The notes under the pieces are model-generated. The model worked only from the letters and a program-made list of their open reading frames with translations, made no database searches and was not told where the DNA came from. Below are positions 55,717-64,000 of a stretch of 64,000 nt of DNA, in pieces. The DNA is from Muricea muricata. Lineage: Eukaryota; Cnidaria; Anthozoa; Malacalcyonacea; Plexauridae. The first letter of the stretch is position 1, and each line of letters opens with the position of its first letter. A program made the translations under genes and the position numbers. The stretch is from positions 123,504,237 through 123,568,236 of the forward strand of contig OY979716.1 in assembly GCA_963855995.1 (NCBI GenBank), read 5' to 3'.

Positions 55717-58230
55717 ATGGCACATCTACGCAGAAAAGCTAGGGATAAGTCGGAATGGACGAAAATTTATGATGAGATTGAAAAAGCTGAGGTAATGCGA
55801 CTTAAAAACAATACAGATCAGGCTAAAAAATATTTAATTGATGCCCAAGAAATGAATAATGAACTCCAGGATGAATATTTGGAAGCTTTAATTTTAGAGG
55901 GCTTAGGTTCATGTCATACAGCAAGTGATGATTATGAAAATGCTATAAGAATTGTCACCGATTCGATTGCTATGTTTAAGAAGCTACCAGGACCAGAAGG
56001 AAGGTTGGGGCATGCAAATGGCCTACTTCGGCTTGGCGGAATATATGGCAAGCTTGGCAAATACAACAAAGCCATTGAATACCAAGAGAAAGCCATTGAA
56101 ATGCTTTTAAAGTTGAGGAAGGAACATTCTCTGCGCACTCGCGGACAACGTAAAAAGAAAACTGTTAAGAAAAGCACCAAGTTATGTCCAGAAGCTATAG
56201 CTCAAAAAGGTGAACAAGTTTTAGGTGTTGCTTATGGAGATATGGCATACACGTACAATGAATTAGGAGAGTACAAAAAAGCCTTAGACGCAAGCAAAGA
56301 AGCCTTGAATATAAATCAAAAGTTTGCAGACAAATTTGAAACAGCTAGGAATATGCTTAACATGGGCGGTTCATACAATAAATTAGGAAAACCTGAGAAG
56401 TCCATTGAGTTTTGTGAAAAAAGTGTTGATATTTTTAAGAAAATTGGCGACATGAAAGGCGCATCCACTTGCTATGGCATTTTGGCACCCGCTTACCTGG
56501 CTTTGGGCGATATGGAAAAATCCCAGCGTTATTTTCAGATGTGTATCGACATAAACAATGATATGAAGCAATTTGCTGACCTAGCAATCGTGCATGGAAA
56601 CAATGGACAATTGGAGTATAAAAAAGGATTGGAGAACTTTCTGAGTTCTGGTGGTGGTAAACAATACTTGGAAAACAGTGTGCAAAGCTACAAACTGGCG
56701 ATAGAATCATCCGATAACGTTTTGACCCGTTTATCAGTGGACGATAACAGAACAGCGTTTTCAGACAGATTTTACAGATGGTATGACGAGCTTACCGCTC
56801 CTTTCAATCTGTTAGGAAGATCTGAAGCTGCACTGCTGTTTCTAGATTTAGGAAGAGCAAAGATATTAAGACAACTTGTCTACAGAAATGTGAGCTTCCA
56901 AGAGAATCACGATGGTGAATTGGCGTTCGAATCATCGTGGTTGACCCCTGAAAACAAAAAAGAAGGAAAAAGAATTTGCGATTTATCTAAGAAAATTCAA
57001 CTATTGGAATCTGATGCCACAGTCTTGTTCTACAATTTCAACCGCGCTCAAATATTAACAATTTGGGTACTAGACGCCAAGGGACGCGTGTCTTTGAAAA
57101 CAACAGACCCCAGTAGCAATTTATTAACAGCTCAAGAAGAACTGGAAGACAACGTCGAAATGGTACTAGACTCGGCGTCCGTTGTTTTACGAAGAGGGTA
57201 TTCTTTTTTCAACCAGTCGGCAGTCGTTGATGTCAAAGCGCAAGACAAGAATGTGAAGGCAAGTCACGATGATAAGGAAGTGAAAGACTCGAAGACCAAA
57301 GGTGACTTAAGATCACCTGCTAAAACAGGTGACAATCTTTGTCCTGATTTAACCAAGGACACACGTTCTAGTTTATACAGACCTTTGATTAAGCCGGTGA
57401 AAAGTTTCATAAAGGGAACTAAGCTGATCATTGTTCCACAACGATCTCTATTCTTCGCTCCTTTCTCATCCTTTATCGACGAAAATGGCTGTGTGTTGTC
57501 AGAGAAATACCAAATTCAAATCATCCCATCAATTCATGCGTTAGCTATGAGCATACAGTCATCGAGTGGCACGCCAATCGGAAATTCATTGTTCGTCGGA
57601 GATCCTGACATTACAGATGCTCGACTACCATGCGCAGCAGAGGAAGTGGAATACCTGGCATCACTTGTTGATTCAAGACCACTACTTGGAGCCATGGCAA
57701 CCAAGAAGAAAGTGTTGGAGCTTATGCCTGAAGCATCCATTATTCATATTGCCGCTCATGGCGATAAGGAAACTGGTCATATCTTTCTCGCTCAGTCTTA
57801 CGTTCTCACCCAAAGTGATATCTTAAAGTGTAAGCTGACAGCTCGACTGGTCGTTCTTTCCTGTTGCGACACTGGAAAGGGGCAGATATCTTCTGAAGGT
57901 GTCTTAGGAATTGCCCGGTCTTTCCTTGGTGCTGGTGCCAGTTCGGTCCTGGTGACCCTGTGGAAAATCAAAGACATGTTCACAAAGCTGTTTATGACAG
58001 TTTTCTTCAACAAGATTTTGGAGGAGAAGTCAGTGTGCCTGGGTTTGAAAGAAACCATGAATGAATTCCAAAGAAATGGAGAATATAAATCGTTCAAGTT
58101 CTGGGCTGCGTTTGAAATATTGGGAGAAGACGTGAGATTCAGTAAAGAGGACATCGAGGAAATCAGACGAAATAACAAATTAAAGAATGAGACACAAGTA
58201 CCTAATAATGAACAACAACATAGTTTATAA
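55717..58230 (+). CDS. TPR-CHAT protein (caspase-like peptidase domain)
   Basis: 837 residues, single open exon, start AAATGGC. Residues about 15-330 are tetratricopeptide repeats (DDYENAIRIVTDSIAMFKKL, LLRLGGIYGKLGKYNKAIEY, YTYNELGEYKKALDASKEAL, GGSYNKLGKPEKSIEFCEKS, PAYLALGDMEKSQRYFQMCI). A helical middle follows, then a polar, Lys/Asp-rich insert at about 505-545. The CHAT domain fills 560-800: LIIVPQRSLFFAPFSSF, LFVGDP, catalytic His681 in HIAAHGDKE, catalytic Cys717 in VLSCCDTGKG, GIARSFLGAGASSVLVTLW, and KFWAAFEILG near the end. CHAT is a clan CD (caspase-like) cysteine peptidase; both dyad residues are present. TPR-CHAT proteins occur as expanded families in cnidarians (often named TTC28-like) and as CRISPR-linked proteases in bacteria. 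The substrate is unknown. A truncated paralogue is at 25370. Confidence 0.93.
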   Translation: MAHLRRKARDKSEWTKIYDEIEKAEVMRLKNNTDQAKKYLIDAQEMNNELQDEYLEALILEGLGSCHTASDDYENAIRIVTDSIAMFKKLPGPEGRLGHANGLLRLGGIYGKLGKYNKAIEYQEKAIEMLLKLRKEHSLRTRGQRKKKTVKKSTKLCPEAIAQKGEQVLGVAYGDMAYTYNELGEYKKALDASKEALNINQKFADKFETARNMLNMGGSYNKLGKPEKSIEFCEKSVDIFKKIGDMKGASTCYGILAPAYLALGDMEKSQRYFQMCIDINNDMKQFADLAIVHGNNGQLEYKKGLENFLSSGGGKQYLENSVQSYKLAIESSDNVLTRLSVDDNRTAFSDRFYRWYDELTAPFNLLGRSEAALLFLDLGRAKILRQLVYRNVSFQENHDGELAFESSWLTPENKKEGKRICDLSKKIQLLESDATVLFYNFNRAQILTIWVLDAKGRVSLKTTDPSSNLLTAQEELEDNVEMVLDSASVVLRRGYSFFNQSAVVDVKAQDKNVKASHDDKEVKDSKTKGDLRSPAKTGDNLCPDLTKDTRSSLYRPLIKPVKSFIKGTKLIIVPQRSLFFAPFSSFIDENGCVLSEKYQIQIIPSIHALAMSIQSSSGTPIGNSLFVGDPDITDARLPCAAEEVEYLASLVDSRPLLGAMATKKKVLELMPEASIIHIAAHGDKETGHIFLAQSYVLTQSDILKCKLTARLVVLSCCDTGKGQISSEGVLGIARSFLGAGASSVLVTLWKIKDMFTKLFMTVFFNKILEEKSVCLGLKETMNEFQRNGEYKSFKFWAAFEILGEDVRFSKEDIEEIRRNNKLKNETQVPNNEQQHSL

Positions 58231-59051
58231 TTTGACTTACTAATGTTTGTTTTAATGTGCTTATTCATTATAGTTGACATACTGTGATTGTTGCTGATTT
58301 AATATGATTGTAATTGATTGTATGTAACTATAAATTTGACCAAGATATTCAGTTTTTAATGTACGTAAAACGACATAAGTGTTGTTTAATTAGGGATTGA
58401 TATAGCATTTTAATTCTGGACAATTTGGACAGATCAAGGAGAAACATAATTAATTTCTCAATTATTCACTTTATCTGACTGCTCTCTACGTTTGTTAATG
58501 AATCTATTAATTACTTTCCTGGCTTAATTTTTCATGAGATTACAATGACGTAAATCTGTTGTCATTTTGAAAATTTAATTAAAAAATAACAAATCAAAAC
58601 AAAACCAATCCACAAAACATTAGCAAATCATGAAAAACCATGAAATATCAGGACCAACATTGGGAACCAGGATTAGTTCAGTTTTATCAAGTCAGTTTTC
58701 CGCTTCGGTCCTGTCATACCGGTGAGCATGCGCAAATTAAATATAGGTTGAAAAAATTTGCGTATCAAAATAAAAAATGCGTTGCTAGTGAACTTTTTGA
58801 CCTACTACAAAAATACTGACATCAGTAAATTCACGAGATTTTGAAATTTAAAACTTTGGGTACAGTTACAGTTAAAGTGGAAAAACGAAGTCTTAAAATA
58901 GGGTTCATAAGGTTCAAGGAGAGTAGAGATCAAGGGCTATTCAAGTAAATTTCAAGGCCACATATAAAAAATCAAAAATTAAAAATAATATTTAAATGGA
59001 GAATTAGTTTTAAAGTACTCATTTTCTTAGACAATTATTCCCCAAAACGTA
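58231..59051. other. 3' flank of TPR-CHAT gene
   Basis: 58235-58450 is shared with the flank of the truncated copy (25770-26060). The rest is AT-rich, with no gene seen. No clear AATAAA signal directly after the stop. Confidence 0.5.
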
Positions 59052-59825
59052 CGTCCATAATTCTAGACTTCTGCTGATCGTCAAGTTCAATATCTATTGG
59101 CGTCACACGATATATCACAGTATGAGATTCTTGCGTTTAAATGTTGCGTTCACACGATGCCGACATGAAAAAAATGTGAAACAGCAACAATAGCCGTGAG
59201 TTTGAAGTTATAGTATCGTTTCAAGAGCTGCAAACCGTGATGATTTTGTACTGGCATAGTTTCGAAACGTTATCGTGTGATCGTTGTCTTTATAAAGGAA
59301 CCTTGTAAAATGACTGATGATGCCATCAATGTTTTACAAATGTTCAACAACCTTATCTACAGTTATCATAGCAATACTTGATTACTGAATGCAATACTAG
59401 TGCATGAGGGTAATGACACGCAGTCCACAGTTGACAGACACTAGACTAATACACTCTCTGTCAATATATACAACATAATTATAAATAAAGCTCACACTAA
59501 CGATAGTTTTCACTCCATGACATGATAAGCCACCGCGGGGATCAAGTCAGACATGAATAAACCTGGAAAATATTGCACAGCGTTATCCCAAACTTGCTAA
59601 ATAAGCTCAAGTAACTGGTGAAACCCATATCAAAGTGCAGCACTTTCTAGTTAAAGTCCCTTTACATCTTTAGCGAGTTCAATATCCCTGGTGTCATCGC
59701 TTTTTATGCTTTTCTGTCGCAGTTCAAAATATCACTATCCAGTGGAGAGCGCTATCCAGCTTTCGTACAACCTGCCCCAGTTTAAGGAAATGGAAAACGA
59801 TGCCTGAAAGTTGAAAGCTTCTCCT
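59052..59825 (+). repeat. Dispersed repeat R2, second copy
   Basis: Same orientation as 46238-47270, without the 429-bp TIR element. Contains ATTGGCGTCACACGATATATC, AAATAAAGCTCACACT, GGGGATCAAGTCAGAC and CGTACAACCTGCCCC. Confidence 0.8.
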
Positions 59826-60249
59826 GCGCGTGCAATGAACCCGAGATTTAATATCTGGATTACTGACACGCATGATTCATGTTTATTTAATCTATGGAGT
59901 TGAAGGTCTTGATTTTTGCTCAAGTCATCTAGACAAGTCCCAACTAAAACAACCTACTGTAATTTGCGTCCAGTCGTGTTAGCAGGGCGCGCAGAAATAA
60001 CAGGATTAACTAAAGCATCATTAGCGTCAACAGGTATGGACGGCGACGACCTACAATTTTTAAAGGAAGTGAAATTTTACGGTTGACAGACATTTATGCT
60101 ACCAGACTTGCTATAAAATATTCTGTATGGCGGGGATTTAAGGCTGCCAGTTGAGCTTGTAGTTATCAAGAAGTCAATATATCGGAATGATAACTCTCTT
60201 CATGCAAATATGCAGCACATAGAAGGATGTAAATTGTGCAACCGCAGCG
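59826..60249. other. Non-coding stretch
   Basis: No gene, RNA or repeat recognised. Confidence 0.4.
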
Positions 60250-60337
60250 ATGCCGAAGTCAGTAGACGAGCTGGTACGAACACAACATGTCAACGCCGCA
60301 GGTTTTGTTGAAACTGGTGCGTTTCTACAGTATTCAG
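60250..60337 (+). CDS. Possible first exon, unrecognised
   Basis: ATG at 60250, 29 codons (PKSVDELVRTQHVNAAGF...), then a good donor CAG|GTAAGT at 60337/60338. Codon content looks gene-like. I cannot identify the protein or the next exon; 60602-60931 is open in one frame but lacks any known motif. Could be chance. Confidence 0.3.
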
Positions 60338-61934
60338 GTAAGTGTTTACGGCCTTTCGCTCGATACGTGGGAGTCATGTCTTCTAGTCAGCGAAATATAG
60401 GATATACCTCTTCTTCTTGGTACCTACAATACCGACAATGGCAACTGGTTTCGGTAGAGATTGAACTTTATATATTGTAATACTTTCAATCATGGTTGCA
60501 ATACATTGATAACCATTCCTCGTATACATGCACGTACCTTTGCGTAGGATGAGAGTTAGCAGGAGCAGAGTTTACTCTCACTTCTGCTTCCCTGCTGTCT
60601 TGTGTTCGTGCAGTCTGCCGACTCTGACGTCCCTCTGACGACATCTGTCTATTTCGGAAGCTCGGCGCAGTCCTTGGTCGTTCAGAAGGATCAGGAGGGG
60701 AAGGAAAGGGGTAGGATGTATGAACGAGAGGTGCTACTCTGCGCTTTGCGGGGGCCAGACGATAAAGGGGATGAGACAGGATATTTTGGTGGTGTGGGAG
60801 ATAAAGTGGAAGGTGTGATTGTAGGTGAGGTTGAAGTGCGGATACTAAATGAAAGCAAAGCTTTAAACTGTTGCTGCATGATCTATCATAACAGAGGATC
60901 CAGACTAGAATCTGGTTTCTGCTTCATGTAAGAACATCTCAACAACAATTTCACCAGAGTAGCAAGAAAAAGCTTTCCTGCGACTCTGACTCCCATGAAG
61001 CAGGACAAGCAGAATACTGTAATTACCTTTCACCAGGTTGTTCATCTGCGTCATCTTCGTCAGCTTCCAGAGTCACTGATTCTGGGCAGTTGTTTAAGAA
61101 CCTGGAGCAATACAAATATTCGGGAAACTTAAATAGAAATAATTAATTTGATCAGATGGGATGATAAAAATGGCAAGTTATGAAGATGTCAGACGTGATG
61201 ATGAAGAATGATAAATTAACTTGTTACACCCACGAACAGCTAGATTACTGCATGGTTTTACTAACACTAGATATTGCCCTCATTTTCGTAATCATCATCA
61301 TTAAAACATTTGTTCTACCTGGCATATTCTCTTCTCCATGCCTTCAGTTCTTCAAAGAGATCACGTTGTGATAAATCTGAAGCAGCATTTTCTTCATAAT
61401 TTGAAGATAGTTGTAATATGTTAACCTCGTTCGTCATGTTCTAATTCATAAAATATAGGATTAGTGAAGTTTTTCATTGTTCTCTCGTTTTCCTCTGATG
61501 TTCTAAGACAGATAGATACAATTGTTTCATTTCAAAAAACTTTCAAATTTATAAGTACTTAATTGACATTAGTATAATTTCTTTGGTAAATAATGGTTTT
61601 TAAGCATTTTGGTTTGTTGCCTGACTAGTAAATATGAAGCATTATTTACTGTGTTGGCATTTTTTCAAAATGGCCGCAAAAAAAAGTCGTTTTGATGTTT
61701 TAAACTTTTGCGAAAATTAACAAATGGAGAAAAATTGCATTAATACAAAGTCAAAGAATATAAACAAACCTGGATGTTAAACCATCTTAAGGTAATACAG
61801 TGTAGATCGTCTGCAAATAACTTGTTAAATATTTTTTCACTATTTAAAATTAACTACAAATAAACTTTTGTCTTTACTTAGGAATTTTTCGAATAAACTG
61901 TATTTATAAAAGAAGTGCATTCTATACAGGTTTT
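60338..61934. other. Mostly non-coding stretch
   Basis: The open frame 60602-60931 (plus) includes VLLCALRGPDDKGDETGYFG and could be coding, but no domain is recognised. 61020-61460 has short minus-strand exon-like pieces with acidic residues, also unrecognised. Confidence 0.35.
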
Positions 61935-62078
61935 AAGCCCGTTTTCCACTTCAATCGTATCGTAGCGAAACGTAGCGTATTTCATTGTTTTGTGAACAGT
62001 CAAGCAGAACAAATGATATGAACACAATGAAATACGCTACGTTTCGCTACGATACGATTGAAGTGGAAACCGGCCTTT
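61935..62078. mobile_element. MITE, 144 bp, long near-perfect TIRs
   Basis: Arms of about 55 bp (GTTTTCCACTTCAATCGTAT..., CGTAGCGAAACGTAGCGTA, TTTCATTGT) mirror each other around about 30 bp, with ends AAGCCCG/CCGGCCTT. The transcript would be one long hairpin. It belongs to the self-complementary MITE type. Confidence 0.9.
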
Positions 62079-63587
62079 ACTGAAGAAATTATACTAAAAC
62101 AATTATTCGCCTCAGGATCAGTGATTATGGCGGACATTCACCTCGACGTCGTCTCGATGAATATTCACCAATAATGACTTCGCCCTCAGCAAATAACTGT
62201 TAAGCACTTTTTCGGGATAAGGGATAATGAATAAATTAGAGCCAATCGCACACGCTAAAACAGGACATACGTCATTCAAATCACGGGAGCGGGGAACGGG
62301 GGTATGAACAAGGTAAGATCGGCAAATATTGTAACAGAGTTGTTTGAGGCATTCGTAAACGCACTGTTACATAAACGAAAACTTAAAACACGAGGCAGAC
62401 AAAAGAATAACAATTAGTGTATATTTGCCTTTCGTCGTCCTTTTAGTGCTCGAGATCGATTTCCACAAATAACTGCAGCAGAGCCTAGAAGAAATAACCT
62501 TGTCCAATCAATGCATTTCTTATTCTATCCAGTAACCCATCAAAGATCTTTACAGCAAAAGCATACTGAATGTCTGAGTGGTTTTCAATAATAAATTTCT
62601 AGTTGCTGCACAACTTGGCCTGTATGCGTAAAAAATATTGCAAAGTCGAATTGTTGGGCCTTTTGGCAAAATTTAGTTTTGTCCATCCCAGGTATCTGGT
62701 ATTGCTCTGTACTGTAAGATATTCTTGAGAAATGTACAATGGAGCAGGCAATGATTTAACAAACTGGAAGGAACCATTAGTGAGGACTGTATAATCATGC
62801 CTGTGCATTGGTATTAAGCGGCTAGGAAAATCTATATTACTGCGCGTGATGTTTATCAAAATGATTTCGTACCGTGAGTTAAGTCACTACTGTCATCTTC
62901 TTCAAATGCATCTCGTTCACCTGAATTAAAACATCATAATACATTAGGAGGATTTTCTTGTAAATTTGTCATTACAAGTGCTGAGTAATTACATACTAAA
63001 CTGTAGAGCCGTTAAATCGTAAGCGCATTTTTGTGTATGCAACGAGGAAAGATGGCAAGAGCATTTTGGGTGGATTTTTTAGTGTAATTTTGACAAGTTT
63101 TCTATCGAAAGTTCTAGAAAAGTTTACCTTAAAAAATCGATAAATTAGTCGAATAGTTTTGAAGAGTTCTTTTTGTGCGCCAGGTAACAGCAGAGTAGGG
63201 ATCTCAGGCAGAACGTCTGCGAGCAACAGACAGTGATCTAAGTGATGTGAATATATCAGGGTACTCTTTTTCAGTAACGACTGTTTCAGAAGAATTTCAG
63301 TTAATATTTCCTACGGCTAATTTGTCCCGCAAAAAATTCGTTATGACACATCACTCAGGATATGCATGGTGCACAGTTACAACTTCTTTTTTGGACATTT
63401 TATGCTCACATACTGTACAGTCATGTATATTGCGAGAGGAATAGAGTTACGGCATTTTCCGTGGGGTTAATTTGTACCACGTATTAATATTGCATTTGGT
63501 TTTCACCGTCTCCAAATTCACTAATTCATAATTTCAAACTTCACTTATTAAAATATTATGATTAAGGTAATATGATGTTTAGTCTAC
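62079..63587 (-). other. Unrecognised, two minus-strand exon candidates
   Basis: 62599-62859 (SRLIPMHRHDYTVLTNGSFQ, then RYLGWTKLNFAKRPNN) and 62996-63226 (TLLLPGAQKELFKTIRLIYR, then FSRTFDRKLVKITLKNPP) are open and gene-like on minus. They lie downstream of the exon at 63588-63803 and could be parts of one gene entering from the right edge. No domain recognised. Confidence 0.3.
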
Positions 63588-63803
63588 CTAAAGCAGTTGT
63601 TGGTCGTGCCTGATCACCTGATCCAGGTCTATCACCAGAAGCAGTGCCAGGCCTCTGCCGAGCAGCACCAGGCCTCTGCCGAGCTGTACCCGGCCTCTGC
63701 CGAGCAGTACCAGGCCTGCCAGATGATGGTCGTTGTCTACTAGCTGTCATTGGACTGCCACCTTGAGATGTTGATGGTCGTTCAAAACTTACCTGGTTTG
63801 ATT
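63588..63803 (-). CDS. Internal exon with RPGTARQ repeats (partial gene)
   Basis: Minus strand, acceptor TTTTAG before 63803 and donor CTTTAG|GTAGAC at 63588; 216 bp, 72 codons open throughout. It reads NQVSFERPSTSQGGSPMTAS, then a 21-bp repeat giving RPGTARQ about three and a half times, then a Gly/Asp/Pro-rich end. Low-complexity, basic, probably disordered. The gene would continue outside the window on the right. Confidence 0.45.
63640..63720. repeat. Coding minisatellite, 21 bp x 3.5
   Basis: Plus-strand unit CTCTGCCGAGCAGCACCAGGC with small changes. The unit length is a multiple of three, so the frame of the minus-strand exon is kept. Confidence 0.9.
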
Positions 63804-64000
63804 CTAAAATGAATTTTTTTATATTAATTTTGGTTCAGATCTGTTTCTTATCTCGTATTTTTCTTGCATGGAACACATTTTAAACAACAGATAATAGTAA
63901 GACGAACACCTCCGGGCATCCAAAACTTATATGCAAAGTACACTCGTCTTGATTGTGAAAATCCTCACTTGCACCACATTGTTATTTTTTAGTTTTCACC
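63804..64000. other. Right edge, no feature
   Basis: Probably intron sequence of the minus-strand gene. Nothing else seen. Confidence 0.3.

Noticed and set aside
57534-58280. Minus-strand open frames across the TPR-CHAT gene
   Set aside because: They are shadows of the conserved CHAT reading frame.

Overview
The window reads as animal nuclear DNA, most likely from a cnidarian (coral, sea anemone or relative). It is AT-rich, has spliceosomal introns and long (TA)n arrays, and has no bacterial-style operons. The genes and elements point the same way: a TPR-CHAT protein, THAP and BEN proteins, a Crypton-type DUF3504 gene, Penelope-like elements (PLEs), P, hAT, Tc1, Ty3 and CR1-like elements. 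The taxon is inferred from gene-family content, not from a marker gene.

Layout. 1.8-8.7 kb is a cluster of PLEs with C-terminal GIY-YIG endonuclease, arranged as head-to-head (5'-to-5') inverted pairs. Their 3' ends run into (TA)n arrays and carry hammerhead ribozyme motifs; I can fold three well by hand, plus a mirrored pair and two weaker ones. 9.4-19.3 kb is an old complex of inverted and direct repeats around a decayed THAP gene. 19.3-23.1 kb holds a decayed Ty3 pol and a decayed CR1/Jockey-type LINE. 25.4 kb holds a truncated copy of the TPR-CHAT gene found intact at 55.7 kb. 26.4-31.9 kb is a decayed Ty3 element interrupted by a 343-bp TIR element and by a 2,789-bp palindromic DNA transposon with a perfect 6-bp target duplication. 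32.0-33.1 kb is a two-exon DUF3504 gene. 36.6 kb has an intact Tc1/mariner transposase ORF. 38.6-43.3 kb is a complete, young Ty3/gypsy element (two 144-bp LTRs, GTTGC target duplication, gag, pol). 43.4-46.0 kb is a BEN-domain gene broken by a LINE and by frame breaks. 46.0-47.6 kb holds several TIR elements, one with a tRNA-like Pol III unit inside. 48.1-48.9 kb has hAT-type transposase remains. 52.4-55.0 kb is a P-superfamily element with an 8-bp target duplication and two convergent genes. 55.7-58.2 kb is the TPR-CHAT gene. The last 5.7 kb is mostly non-coding, with a MITE and two exon-like stretches.

Only four protein genes look intact: TPR-CHAT, the DUF3504 gene (short at its C-terminus), the Tc1 transposase, and the gag-pol of the young Ty3 element. 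Most of the rest is mobile DNA of different ages, nested in a partly readable order. The best leads are the paired hammerhead/PLE units on TA repeats, the palindromic intron-bearing transposon, the convergent P-element, and the full-length plus internally deleted TPR-CHAT pair. All calls come from reading the sequence; no database search or folding program was run.
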